Notes: generated by a model from the sequence alone, not told the origin. 64,000 nucleotides of DNA from Planctomycetota bacterium (GCA_022711755.1 JAKLEA010000025.1:25165-89164), one strand, 5' to 3'. Positions 52,187-60,426 are shown, counted from the stretch's first letter. A program made the numbers and translations.

Positions 52187-53509
52187 ATGCATGATATGCG
52201 CGAAATGCATGGAAGCCAATCCGCTGCTGGAATTGGCGCAAACCTGCTCGCCGAATTCTGGAGCGTGCTTGGCGACATGGCTCCCTATCTGCTTTTCGGC
52301 TTCGCAATTGCCGGGCTTCTGCATGTGCTGATATCCGAGGAAAAAGTTCGCAGACATCTTGGAGGGCGGGGCCTGCTGCCCGTCCTGAAGGCGACGCTGC
52401 TGGGTGTCCCATTGCCGTTGTGTTCCTGTGGCGTTATTCCGGTCGCCGCGTCCCTGCGCAAGAGCGGCGCAAGCAAGGGCGCGACCACCGCATTTCTGCT
52501 TTCGACTCCGCAGACCGGGGTTGACAGCATTCTGGTGACGTACAGCCTCCTTGGGCCGGCATTCGCCGTCATACGTCCATTCGCCGCTCTCGTTACCGGC
52601 ATTAGCGGCGGCGCTGTCGAAACTATTCTTGATCCCGATGAGGAGGCCGTTTCTTCGGGCGCGGACGGGACTGGCGTAAAAAGCGGAAGCGGTTGCGATG
52701 GAAGTTGCTGCGGCGGGGAGCATGGCGGATCAAAGCCGCGACGGGCGGCGCGTTACGCGTTTGTCACCCTCCCGGCTGATATCGGCAAGCCGTTGCTTGT
52801 CGGTCTAGCGCTGGCCGGGCTGATAGCCGTGGCGGTTCCGGACAATTACTTCGGCGAGAAAGTCGGGACCGGTCTTCCCGCCATGCTGCTGATGATGCTT
52901 GTCGGTATACCGATGTATGTGTGCGCGACAGCCTCCGTGCCGATTGCTGCCGCTTTGATACTCAAGGGTGTTTCGCCGGGTGCCGCCCTCGTTTTCCTGA
53001 TGACAGGCCCCGGCACGAACGCGGCGACGATCTCAACAATCTGGAAAACCATGGGACGTCGCGCTGCTTTCGTTTATCTCGGCGCGACTGCCCTATGCGC
53101 TCTAGCATCAGGATTTCTTCTTGACGCTTTCGTCGTGGTTGACGGCGGCAGAATGGTCGGGGCGTCGGGTTGGATGATGCCGGAGTGGATCAAGTCGTCA
53201 TGCGCGGTGATTCTTGCTGCTGTAATAGTCCATTCCATACTGCTCAGGAGGCGAAAAGGCGGATTGTCCGTAGCCAAGTCTCCGGCGATTTCCGGCGGCG
53301 AGGAGACCGTGCTCAAGGTCAGCGGCATGACGTGCAGCCACTGCGCGGATAGCGTTCGCAAGGCGCTTATGTCCGGCAGCGGGGTCCAGTCTGTAGAGGT
53401 TGATCTTACGTCGGGAAGAGCAGATGTGCATGGAATGAGGCTTGATCGCAAAGCGTTGATACACTCGCTTGAGGAACTCGGATTTGCGGCGAAAGAAGCC
53501 GCAACGTGA
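52187..53509 (+). CDS. SO_0444-type Cu/Zn efflux permease with C-terminal HMA domain
   Basis: The 440-residue membrane protein has about eight helices in two halves (DUF318/ArsP-like permease). The Cys motif PLPLCSCGVIP in the first half and PMYVCATASVPIAAALI in the second form a likely metal path. A cytoplasmic loop is rich in Cys and Gly (GCDGSCCGGEHGG), and residues ~372-440 form a heavy-metal-associated domain with GMTCSHC. Members of this family export copper or zinc. It follows the TIGR02757 gene by one base, tying metal efflux to the PerR operon. Confidence 0.88.
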   Translation: MHDMREMHGSQSAAGIGANLLAEFWSVLGDMAPYLLFGFAIAGLLHVLISEEKVRRHLGGRGLLPVLKATLLGVPLPLCSCGVIPVAASLRKSGASKGATTAFLLSTPQTGVDSILVTYSLLGPAFAVIRPFAALVTGISGGAVETILDPDEEAVSSGADGTGVKSGSGCDGSCCGGEHGGSKPRRAARYAFVTLPADIGKPLLVGLALAGLIAVAVPDNYFGEKVGTGLPAMLLMMLVGIPMYVCATASVPIAAALILKGVSPGAALVFLMTGPGTNAATISTIWKTMGRRAAFVYLGATALCALASGFLLDAFVVVDGGRMVGASGWMMPEWIKSSCAVILAAVIVHSILLRRRKGGLSVAKSPAISGGEETVLKVSGMTCSHCADSVRKALMSGSGVQSVEVDLTSGRADVHGMRLDRKALIHSLEELGFAAKEAAT

Positions 53510-53539
53510 TGATTGGCATGATTTGAAACGGAGACCAGG

Positions 53540-54199
53540 ATGCTGAACGACGGCGACAAAGGAGTGATTCTTCAAAGGGACAAGCAGACCTACGCGGTTG
53601 CCCCCCACCTGCCGTGCGGCGTTGTGACGCCCGCGCAGTTGAGAAAGCTGGCGGACGTTGCGGAGAAATACGGATGCGCCGCGTTGAAGGTCACCAGCGC
53701 GGAGCGGATCGCGATGGTGGGGATCAAGGAGGCGGACGTTGACGCGATGTGGAAGGACCTCGGAATGTCCCCCGGCGCTGCGGTAGGGCTGTGCGTCAGG
53801 AGCGTCAAGGCATGTCCCGGAACGACATTCTGCAAGCGCGGGCTTCAGGACAGCCTCGGGCTGGGCATGAAGCTGGACGAGCTTTACCATGGAGTTGAGC
53901 TGCCGGCCAAGTTCAAGATCGGCGTGAGTGGTTGCCCGAACCAGTGCGCGGAGACGTGCATAAAGGACCTGGGCTTCGTGGGCAAGCGTTCCGGATGGAC
54001 CGTGATGGTCGGCGGGCAGGGCGGGGGCAAGCCGCGGCTGGCGCAGGAACTTGTCGAAGGGTTGAGTGATGCCGATGCCCTGCAGATCGCGGAGAAGGTG
54101 ATCGCTTTCGTCAAGGAGAAGGTCGAGGGCAGGCAGCGCCTGGGCTGGGCTCTCGAGAAAATCGGTTTTGACAATTTCAAGTCATGCGTACTGGGTTGA
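53540..54199 (+). CDS. Small siroheme/4Fe-4S sulfite or nitrite reductase-like protein
   Basis: The 219-residue protein has one ferredoxin-like half domain (LPCGVVTPAQLRKLADVAEKYG) followed by the siroheme/4Fe-4S motif: ACPGTTFCKRG (C-x5-C) and GVSGCPNQCAE (C-x3-C). It is the size of the low-molecular-weight assimilatory-type sulfite reductases of anaerobes, about half a normal NirA/CysI. It may reduce sulfite or nitrite or act in detoxification. It sits between the metal permease and rubrerythrin in the PerR cluster. Confidence 0.85.
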   Translation: MLNDGDKGVILQRDKQTYAVAPHLPCGVVTPAQLRKLADVAEKYGCAALKVTSAERIAMVGIKEADVDAMWKDLGMSPGAAVGLCVRSVKACPGTTFCKRGLQDSLGLGMKLDELYHGVELPAKFKIGVSGCPNQCAETCIKDLGFVGKRSGWTVMVGGQGGGKPRLAQELVEGLSDADALQIAEKVIAFVKEKVEGRQRLGWALEKIGFDNFKSCVLG

Positions 54200-54254
54200 G
54201 CGGTCGGACGCCCGGTCTGGATTGATGAAGACATCAGCAGGGAGGAAGAAAGAG

Positions 54255-54803
54255 ATGCGCGAGATGACGGCAGGCAACCTCAGGAGCGCCTACGGCGGCG
54301 AGTCAATGGCCCACATGCGTTACAGAACCTGGGCCAACGCGGCTGAGAAGGAAGGCTTTCCGAACACGGCGCGGCTTTTCCGCGCAATAGCCGCTGCGGA
54401 GGAGGTTCACGCGAACAATCATTTCACGGCATTGCGCGAGCAGGCCGGGGCGTTCACTGTGACGGCCGGGGCCGGATTCGGTCTCAGCAAGACGTCCAAT
54501 CATCTGGCCGGGGCGATCGAGGGTGAAGTCTTCGAGATCGAGGAGATGTACCCGGCATATAAGGAGGTCGCCCGCTTTCAGGAGGAGAAAGAGGCGGTTC
54601 AGAGCTTCCATTATGCATTGTCGGCGGAAAAAATACACGCCGAGATGTACAAGAAGGCCAAGGAGATCGTGGACGCGGGCAAGGACATTGCGCTCGGGCC
54701 CGTGCAGATCTGCCTGAAATGCGGATACACTCACGAGGGCGAGACTCCGAAGAAATGCCCCGTCTGCGGCGCGACGAGCGAGCAGTTCAGGACATTCGCC
54801 TGA
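54255..54803 (+). CDS. rbr: Rubrerythrin
   Basis: The 182-residue protein has a four-helix di-iron domain with ExxH motifs (AAAEEVHANNHF and ALSAEKIHAEMY) and a C-terminal rubredoxin-like zinc-ribbon site, CLKCGY...CPVCGA. Rubrerythrins reduce hydrogen peroxide using electrons from rubredoxin or NADH-linked flavoproteins. GGAGGAAG precedes the ATG at 54255 and fixes the start; the in-frame upstream sequence belongs to the end of the reductase gene. Confidence 0.95.
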   Translation: MREMTAGNLRSAYGGESMAHMRYRTWANAAEKEGFPNTARLFRAIAAAEEVHANNHFTALREQAGAFTVTAGAGFGLSKTSNHLAGAIEGEVFEIEEMYPAYKEVARFQEEKEAVQSFHYALSAEKIHAEMYKKAKEIVDAGKDIALGPVQICLKCGYTHEGETPKKCPVCGATSEQFRTFA

Positions 54804-54830
54804 GCCGCGTTGAACGGAAGGAGAGCAGAA

Positions 54831-55544
54831 ATGAACATCCACAGATTTTCAAAAACGATTCTGGTCGCCCTGGTCATTGCATCGCTGAGCGCCGGATACG
54901 CTTCGGCGAATTGCGGCGCGTGCGGCCCGAAGGAAAAGAAGGACAAGGCGGAATCCGCGAAGTACGACAAACCGGAGAAGTGCGACAAGTGCGGCACTCC
55001 GGAGCAGTGCGCTTCCTGCGCCGTCTCCGCCGCGAAACCGCAGACGAAGTGCCCGGTGATGGGCGAGAAGATAAACAAGCAACTCTACGCCGATGTCGCG
55101 GGAAGGCGCATTTACGTCTGCTGCGCCGGTTGCGTGGAGAAGATCAAGGCCGATCCGCAGAAATACATTCAGAAGGTCATTGACAACGGCGAGACGCCGG
55201 AGTCGCTGCCCATCGCCGCCGAGGTAAGCACCGCGACGCTGGCCGTGATGGTCAGGGCCGGCGTTCCGGTCGTGATTCTTGACGCCCGGACTGGCAAATA
55301 CGACGACGGGCGCAGGATTCCCGGGGCGAAAAGCCTCAGCCCCGAGGCCAAGCCTGAGGAGATGGCAAAGGTTGCCGGCGATAAGAAGGGCCTGATCGTG
55401 ACCTACTGCGCCGGGGTGAAATGCCCCGCAAGCAGGAAACTCGCTGAAAAGCTCCGTTCCCTCGGATACGCGAATGTTCTTGAATACACAGAGGGAATAC
55501 AGGGGTGGACCGACGCCGGACACGAGATTCAGAAGAAACTGTGA
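54831..55544 (+). CDS. Secreted YHS-like metal domain / rhodanese fusion protein
   Basis: The 237-residue protein has a signal peptide (LVALVIASLSAGYASA) and a Cys-rich lead-in with five CxxC-type pairs (NCGACG, CDKCG, CASC). A YHS/TRASH-like metal domain follows (KCPVMGEKINKQLY, YVCCAGCVEKIKADPQKYI), then a rhodanese domain (VVILDAR, IPGAKSL) with the active Cys in TYCAGVKC. Rhodaneses transfer sulfane sulfur; YHS-type domains bind copper or other soft metals. Its location in the stress/metal cluster beside a Cu/Zn efflux pump suggests periplasmic thiol or metal handling. AAGGAGAG precedes the ATG at 54831. Confidence 0.82.
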   Translation: MNIHRFSKTILVALVIASLSAGYASANCGACGPKEKKDKAESAKYDKPEKCDKCGTPEQCASCAVSAAKPQTKCPVMGEKINKQLYADVAGRRIYVCCAGCVEKIKADPQKYIQKVIDNGETPESLPIAAEVSTATLAVMVRAGVPVVILDARTGKYDDGRRIPGAKSLSPEAKPEEMAKVAGDKKGLIVTYCAGVKCPASRKLAEKLRSLGYANVLEYTEGIQGWTDAGHEIQKKL

Positions 55545-55553
55545 ATCCGCAGA

Positions 55554-55573
55554 GGGGCGTTGCAGCGCGCCCC
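55554..55573 (+). repeat. Imperfect hairpin after the rhodanese gene
   Basis: GGGGCG (55554-55559) and CGCCCC (55568-55573) can pair around an 8-nt loop containing GTTGCAGCG, which is similar to the core of the hairpin at 15514. There is no U tract. It may be a degenerate member of the GTAGG hairpin family. Confidence 0.35.
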
Positions 55574-55701
55574 CGCGGGATAGCGGATCCGGGTTGGATT
55601 CGCATTTCATTGCCAACGGCGCAATCGGGAGCTAGAATGCCTGATTCAGCTGGAGACTGAGCGTATCTCCCGGGGCGTGCGCCGAAAAACATGCCGTCAG
55701 T

Positions 55702-55731
55702 TGCGGGGGCGCGGCATGCCGCGCCCCCGCA
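55702..55731. repeat. Perfect 30-bp GC palindrome upstream of tpx
   Basis: Bases 55702-55731 are a perfect palindrome with 15-bp arms; the centre is GCGGCATGCCGC and the ends are TGCGGGGG and CCCCCGCA. It lies five bases before the Shine-Dalgarno sequence of tpx in the longest gap (202 bp) of the stress cluster. As RNA it would form a very stable hairpin next to the ribosome binding site. Confidence 0.75.
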
Positions 55732-55746
55732 GGACAGGAGGACATT

Positions 55747-56283
55747 GTGAAGGAAAGAGCGGGAGCTGTGACGTTCATGGGCAATCCCCTGACGCTGGTC
55801 GGCGATCCTGTGGCGGAAGGTTCGCCGGCGCCTGCCTTCGAGGTTCTGGCAAACGACCTCAGCCCCAAGGGGCTGGATTCGTTCAAGGGGAAGACGCTGC
55901 TGATTTCATCCGTTCCGTCCCTGGATACCCCGGTCTGCGATGTGCAGACTCGGCGTTTCAACCAGGAGGCCGCGAAACTCAGCAAAGACGTGAAGATACT
56001 GACGATCAGCATGGACCTGCCGTTCGCGCAGAAGAGATGGTGCGGGGCGGCGGGCGTTGAAGCGGTTGAGACCTTGTCCGACCACAGGAACGCCTCCTTC
56101 GGAATGGAGTACGGCCTGCTGATCAAGGAACTGAGATTGCTGGCCCGCGCGGTGATAATCGTGGATCGCGCAGGGACGGTTCGTTACAGTCAGCTCGTCA
56201 AGGAGATCACACAGGAGCCGGATTATAATTCCGCTCTTGAAGCCTTGAAGAAGTTGACAAAGGGGTGCGGCTGCTGCGGGTAA
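55747..56283 (+). CDS. tpx: Thiol peroxidase (Tpx-type peroxiredoxin) with Cys-rich tail
   Basis: The 178-residue protein matches Tpx: FMGNPLTLVGDPVAEGSPAPAF at the start, peroxidatic Cys64 in SLDTPVCDVQTRRFN and resolving Cys99 in QKRWCGA. It reduces lipid and hydrogen peroxides with thioredoxin. The start is GTG at 55747, with AGGAGG six bases upstream. The C-terminus ends GCGCCG, three extra Cys that ordinary Tpx lacks; a similar CGCCGCG occurs in the superoxide reductase next door. Confidence 0.94.
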   Translation: MKERAGAVTFMGNPLTLVGDPVAEGSPAPAFEVLANDLSPKGLDSFKGKTLLISSVPSLDTPVCDVQTRRFNQEAAKLSKDVKILTISMDLPFAQKRWCGAAGVEAVETLSDHRNASFGMEYGLLIKELRLLARAVIIVDRAGTVRYSQLVKEITQEPDYNSALEALKKLTKGCGCCG

Positions 56284-56331
56284 GCCCGCCGCCGTCCGGA
56301 TTAAACCTGGCATCTGAAAGGAGATTGTGCA

Positions 56332-56721
56332 ATGGCGGAAAGACTTCAGGTCTACAAGTGCGCGGCGTGTGGAAACATCGTCGAGGTTCTGACCGGCGGC
56401 GCCGGGGAACTCGTCTGTTGCGGGAATCCGATGGAGCTTCTGCCGGAGAAGACGGCGGATTCGAAGGTTGAGAAGCACGTCCCGGTCATCGAGAAGGTTG
56501 ACGGCGGGTACAAGGTTAAGGTCGGTAGCGTTCCGCATCCCATGGCGGAAGATCACTACATCGAGTGGATCGAGCTGCTGGTTGACGGCAAGGCGTACCG
56601 TCAGTTCCTGAAGCCGGGCGTTCCGGCGGAAGCGGTCTTCGCGGTGTGCGGCTGCTGCGGATGCGGCAAGGTCTCCGCCCGCGAGCACTGCAACAAGCAC
56701 GGGCTTTGGAAGGGAGAGTAG
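56332..56721 (+). CDS. dfx: Desulfoferrodoxin-type superoxide reductase with extra Cys cluster
   Basis: The 129-residue protein has a desulforedoxin-like iron site (Cys10, Cys13, Cys29, Cys30) and a superoxide reductase domain with Glu47-Lys48-His49 (EKHVP), His69 and His75 (VPHPMAEDHYIEW) and Cys120/His123 (CNKHGLW). It reduces superoxide to peroxide at an Fe(His)4Cys centre. Between the beta core and the last ligands lies CGCCGCG (Cys106, 108, 109, 111), an added Cys cluster not part of the known metal sites. AAGGAGA precedes the ATG; ferritin follows after two bases. Confidence 0.93.
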   Translation: MAERLQVYKCAACGNIVEVLTGGAGELVCCGNPMELLPEKTADSKVEKHVPVIEKVDGGYKVKVGSVPHPMAEDHYIEWIELLVDGKAYRQFLKPGVPAEAVFAVCGCCGCGKVSAREHCNKHGLWKGE

Positions 56722-56723
56722 GA

Positions 56724-57257
56724 ATGATCGGCAAGAAGATGGAAGCAGCGATCAACGAGCAGATCAACGCGGAGCTTTATTCGGCGTATCTCTACGCCTC
56801 GATGGCGTCCTACTTCGCGTCGAAGGGACTCAAGGGCTTCGCCAACTGGATGAAGATTCAGTGCGGCGAGGAAGTGGCGCACGCGATGCGGTTCTACGGC
56901 CACGTTCTGGACCGCGGCGGCCGCGTTCTGATGAAGGCCATCAAAGGTCCGGAGACCGAGTGGGCTTCCCCGCTGGCGGTCTTTGAGGCGGTTGCCGTTC
57001 ATGAGGCCAAGGTCACGGCGCTGATAAACGGGCTTGTAAAGCTGGCCCGTAAGGAAGAGGATGAGGCCGCCCTCGCCGCGCTGCAATGGTTCGTAACCGA
57101 GCAGATCGAGGAAGAGGCCAACGCCGCCGACATAGTCCAGAAGCTGAAGCTGATGGGCGATTCGCCGCAGGGCTTGTTCATGATGGACGCTGAGCTGGGC
57201 GCCCGGACGCCGACGCCCGGCAATCCCGCTCCGACCGTGCCGCTGCCGGCCAACTGA
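56724..57257 (+). CDS. Non-haem ferritin
   Basis: The 177-residue protein is a four-helix ferritin with the ferroxidase ligands NEQINAELYSAYLY, GEEVAHAMRFY (ExxH), AVHEAKV and TEQIEEEANA. It stores iron as a 24-mer. The C-terminus is extended by a Pro/Thr-rich tail (ARTPTPGNPAPTVP) after the usual helix end. The ATG at 56724 starts the family N-terminus IGKKMEAAIN and has AGGGAGA in front. It is tightly linked to the superoxide reductase gene, which fits removal of free iron under oxidative stress. Confidence 0.93.
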   Translation: MIGKKMEAAINEQINAELYSAYLYASMASYFASKGLKGFANWMKIQCGEEVAHAMRFYGHVLDRGGRVLMKAIKGPETEWASPLAVFEAVAVHEAKVTALINGLVKLARKEEDEAALAALQWFVTEQIEEEANAADIVQKLKLMGDSPQGLFMMDAELGARTPTPGNPAPTVPLPAN

Positions 57258-57278
57258 CGCGTTCAGGGAGACAAGGAA

Positions 57279-57770
57279 GTGAGCATAAAGTTCAACGCTG
57301 ACGAAGTTTTTGAAATGGCGGAACAGCTTGAGCGCAACGGCGAGAAATACTATCGCCGCGCCGCCCAGGGAACGGACAACAAGAAGGCTCAGAAGTTCAT
57401 GCTCCAGCTTGCCGACATGGAAGCCGAGCACCTGAAGACCTTCGCTGCCATGCGCGCCGCCGTTGAAGCGGCCGCAAAGGAAGACACGGTATGGGACCCC
57501 GACAACGAGGCGGTCGCCTACCTTCGCGCGATGGCGGACGGCTACGTCTTCAACATGTCCGAAGATCCGGCGGAGTCTCTGACGGGCAAGGAGTCCCTTC
57601 AGGACATCTTCGCCAAGGCCACTCAGATGGAGCGCGATTCCATCGTTTTCTATCTCGGCCTGCGGGACATGGTTCCGCCCAAGCTGGGCGCCAAGCGCAT
57701 TGACGGCATCATCGAGCAGGAAAAGGGCCACATAGTGGCCCTGACCAAGATGCTCAAATCGCTCAAATGA
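57279..57770 (+). CDS. Ferritin-like / rubrerythrin-fold protein
   Basis: The 163-residue protein is a di-iron four-helix bundle: EMAEQLERNGEKYYRRAA with the first Glu, LADMEAEHLKTF (ExxH), ATQMERDSIVFYLGL and IIEQEKGHIVAL (second ExxH). It lacks a rubredoxin domain, so it resembles the short rubrerythrin-like or erythrin proteins that act as peroxidases or iron sensors. The start is GTG at 57279 with AAGGA just upstream. It lies between ferritin and the flavodiiron gene with 21- and 22-bp gaps. Confidence 0.87.
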   Translation: MSIKFNADEVFEMAEQLERNGEKYYRRAAQGTDNKKAQKFMLQLADMEAEHLKTFAAMRAAVEAAAKEDTVWDPDNEAVAYLRAMADGYVFNMSEDPAESLTGKESLQDIFAKATQMERDSIVFYLGLRDMVPPKLGAKRIDGIIEQEKGHIVALTKMLKSLK

Positions 57771-57792
57771 GCGACACGCGGAGCAACGCCGA

Positions 57793-59001
57793 ATGAATGG
57801 CCCGTTCGAAGCGATAAAGGTCAGCGACCGCGTATATTGGGTCGGGGCAGTGGATTGGGACGTTCGCGATTTCCACGGCTACGCCACAAGCCGCGGCACG
57901 ACCTACAACGCCTACCTGATTCTGGCGGACAAGCCGACGCTGATTGACACGGTGAAGGCGCCGTTCATGTCCGAGATGTTTTCGCGGATAGCGTCGGTCA
58001 TCGAGCCTGGAAAGATCCAATACATAATCTCGAACCACTCCGAGATGGATCATTCAGGCTGTCTGCCGGAGACTGTCACGGCAATCAAACCGCAGAAGGT
58101 ATTCGCCTCGACCATCGGCGCGAAAACGCTCGAAAAGCACTACCACGCCGGGATGGAGATAGCGGCGTTGAAGGACGGTGACGCGCTCAGCCTGGGGAAC
58201 ATGAACCTTGCCTTCGTCGAGACAAGAATGCTTCATTGGCCCGACAGCATGTTCAGCTTCCTGGCTGAGGAGGGCGTCCTCTTCTCGCAGGACGCGTTCG
58301 GGATGCACCTGGCGGACCACAGGCGTTTCGCCGATGAAATCCCGGACGACGTTCTGGAGTTTGAGGGCGCGAAGTACTACGCGAACATCCTTCTGCCGCT
58401 CTCTCCCCTGGTTCTGAAGCTTCTGGCGCGGGTTCCGGAACTGAATCTTGACATAAAGATCATCGCCCCGGACCACGGCCCGATATGGCGCAAGGACCTT
58501 GCTCGTCCGCTGAAGTCGTATGAGCGATGGGCAAAACAGGCCCCGACCCGCAAGGCGGTCGTGGTGCATGACTCCATGTGGGGCGCCACAACCCTGATGG
58601 CCAGGGCCGTCGGCGAAGGACTTTACGCCGGCGGGGTGGATGCGAGGATGGTCAAGCTCCGGGCCTCGCACCGCAGCGATGCTGTAACGGAGGTCATGTG
58701 CGCCGGCGGGCTGGTCGTCGGCTCGCCAACGATCAACAGGACGATCTTCCCGACCGTCGCGGACTTCCTCTGCTATACGAGGGGATTGAAACCGCAGAAC
58801 CTCGTCGGGGCCGCGTTCGGCTCGTATGGTTGGAGCGGGGAGGCTGTAAAGCAGTTGAGCGACGCATTGGCGGAAATCGGCGTCGGGATGCTGAATGAGG
58901 GGCTGCGCGTCAATTATGCCCCGGACTCCGAAACGCTGGCGGAATGCAGAAAATTCGGGTTGGATATCGCCGCCAGGATTGTGGAAAACTGCGGCGGCTG
59001 A
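57793..59001 (+). CDS. fprA: A-type flavoprotein (flavodiiron protein)
   Basis: The 402-residue protein has a metallo-beta-lactamase-like di-iron domain with the ligand pattern His82-x-Glu84-x-Asp86-His87 (NHSEMDHSG), the later HWPDSM, FSQDAFGMH and PDHGPIW. A flavodoxin domain follows from about residue 255 (VVVHDSMWGATTLMARAVGEGL, GGLVVGSPTINR). Such proteins reduce oxygen to water or nitric oxide to nitrous oxide. It is the last gene of the plus-strand stress cluster. Confidence 0.94.
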   Translation: MNGPFEAIKVSDRVYWVGAVDWDVRDFHGYATSRGTTYNAYLILADKPTLIDTVKAPFMSEMFSRIASVIEPGKIQYIISNHSEMDHSGCLPETVTAIKPQKVFASTIGAKTLEKHYHAGMEIAALKDGDALSLGNMNLAFVETRMLHWPDSMFSFLAEEGVLFSQDAFGMHLADHRRFADEIPDDVLEFEGAKYYANILLPLSPLVLKLLARVPELNLDIKIIAPDHGPIWRKDLARPLKSYERWAKQAPTRKAVVVHDSMWGATTLMARAVGEGLYAGGVDARMVKLRASHRSDAVTEVMCAGGLVVGSPTINRTIFPTVADFLCYTRGLKPQNLVGAAFGSYGWSGEAVKQLSDALAEIGVGMLNEGLRVNYAPDSETLAECRKFGLDIAARIVENCGG

Positions 59002-59021
59002 ACGGATTCTGCCCCGCACAT

Positions 59022-59552
59022 TCAGTATTCGATGCCCGGCGCGGCCTTGATCCCCTTGTCATATGGGTGCTTTACGCAGCGCATCTCCGTCACCAGGTCG
59101 GCGCGTTGGACGAGCGCCGGCGTCGCCCCCCGCCCCGTCAGCGCCAGGTGCATCCGCGCAGGTTTCTCGTCCATAAGCTCAAGAATGTCCGACTCGGCCA
59201 GCAGGCGCAGGTCCATCGCGCAAATGATCTCGTCAAGTACCACCAGGTCCAACCGCCCGGACCGGATCAGCCCTCGCGCCGCCTGGAGGCCGTCATGAGC
59301 GGCGGCTTTGTGCCGGGCGAAATCCGGATGCTCCGGCTGCGGAACAAATCCCAGACCCGCGCGGACGGTTTCAATCTCCGGAAAACGGGCTGATAATGCC
59401 GCAACCTCCCCGCTCTCATCCGCCTTGACGAACTGAATCACCGATGCCCGCAACCCGTGTCCGCAGGCCCTGAGGACCATGCCGAATGCGGAGGTGGTTT
59501 TCCCTTTGCCTTCCCCTGTGAGGATTATTATCAGGCCTTGCCCGTCGCTCAC
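59022..59552 (-). CDS. cobO: Cob(I)yrinic acid a,c-diamide adenosyltransferase (CobO/BtuR type)
   Basis: The 176-residue protein has the P-loop GEGKGKTTSAFGMVLRA, the Asp/Glu site LDLVVLDEIICAMDL and the C-terminal LVTEMRCVKHPYDKGI with the conserved tail. It transfers the adenosyl group of ATP to the cobalt of corrinoids, making coenzyme B12. No other cobalamin genes are in the window, so this suggests corrinoid salvage; the importer at 15571-19176 could deliver the corrinoid. It is convergent with fprA. Confidence 0.92.
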   Translation of the reverse strand: MSDGQGLIIILTGEGKGKTTSAFGMVLRACGHGLRASVIQFVKADESGEVAALSARFPEIETVRAGLGFVPQPEHPDFARHKAAAHDGLQAARGLIRSGRLDLVVLDEIICAMDLRLLAESDILELMDEKPARMHLALTGRGATPALVQRADLVTEMRCVKHPYDKGIKAAPGIEY

Positions 59553-59604
59553 GTCCGCCTCTCCTGATGCGTTGCAGCCTTACCCCGGGCGCGGATCGTT
59601 CGGC

Positions 59605-60426
59605 TTACGCCTCCTCTGCGTCCTCAGGATGGTATTTGCGGTAGACCCTCATGCCGATGTTAATCCCGGCGACGACCGTCACCGCAAGTCCCAGCAGGAT
59701 GAACGGGGCCATGCTGCGCGGCGGCTTGCTCACGCGGAAGGAACCCATTGACTCCTCGAACTTTTCCTGCTGGACAAGATAATCGTATGAATTGGCGGCG
59801 TACGTCAGCGTGAAGTAGCCTTCGCGCGTGGGCATCAGGACGACCAGAAGCGTCGTCGGCTGACGTCCGTATTCTATCTCGGTTATGAACTTCCCGCAGT
59901 TGACCCCGCCAAGCTCAACCACGTCGGCCAGTTTGACGGAGGCGGAAAGACCTCCCTGCTCCTTAAGAACGCGTTCCAGTGCACGCCCGAAGGAATCAAC
60001 GAAATCCTGTGTGCAGCGTATTTTTGCCGGATTGTCGGATATTGCCAGGCATGACGCCGGTTCCCCTTCGGGACTTACCCATAATCCCGCGAAGCTGGTC
60101 GCGGTTTTTCCCAGCAGGTCGTTGAACTGGACCACGAGCTTGGCCGGATCGTTCTTCAGCGTATTGGACGCCGCGCCCACGAGCGAGGCTTGCCCTGTCT
60201 TGAAGGCATCCCCCTCCGGTTTGCCCGACTGGACGACCTCCGCGGCCGCCGCAGCTTTGGCCCCCCCCTTCAGAAGCTGCCATTTCGGCGGGGGATTGAA
60301 GTAGAAGCGTCCGTCGGGATCGTCGTAACGGACCACCTCCTCATCCTGCGCCGCGCACGGCAAGGCGGCAAACAGCGCGGGGAGCAGGCACAGGACCAGC
60401 ATCAATCTCGTTCTGTTGCGCTTCAT
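59605..60426 (-). CDS. Secreted membrane-anchored protein of unknown function
   Basis: The 273-residue protein has a signal peptide (LMLVLCLLPALFAALPCAA), a soluble domain that opens YDDPDGRFYFNPPPKWQLL, and a C-terminal helix (MAPFILLGLAVTVVAGINIGM) followed by a short basic tail. The domain resembles PsbP/DUF-type folds that begin with an F-P-x-W motif, but I cannot name it. AAGGGG precedes the ATG at 60426. It probably faces the periplasm, anchored at its C-terminus. It lies 52 bp upstream of cobO and may be co-transcribed. Confidence 0.65.
   Translation of the reverse strand: MKRNRTRLMLVLCLLPALFAALPCAAQDEEVVRYDDPDGRFYFNPPPKWQLLKGGAKAAAAAEVVQSGKPEGDAFKTGQASLVGAASNTLKNDPAKLVVQFNDLLGKTATSFAGLWVSPEGEPASCLAISDNPAKIRCTQDFVDSFGRALERVLKEQGGLSASVKLADVVELGGVNCGKFITEIEYGRQPTTLLVVLMPTREGYFTLTYAANSYDYLVQQEKFEESMGSFRVSKPPRSMAPFILLGLAVTVVAGINIGMRVYRKYHPEDAEEA

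Noticed and set aside
56601..57731. A 376-residue minus-strand open frame across ferritin and ferritin-like genes
   Set aside because: It is antisense to three genes with intact metal-binding motifs and shows no domain of its own.
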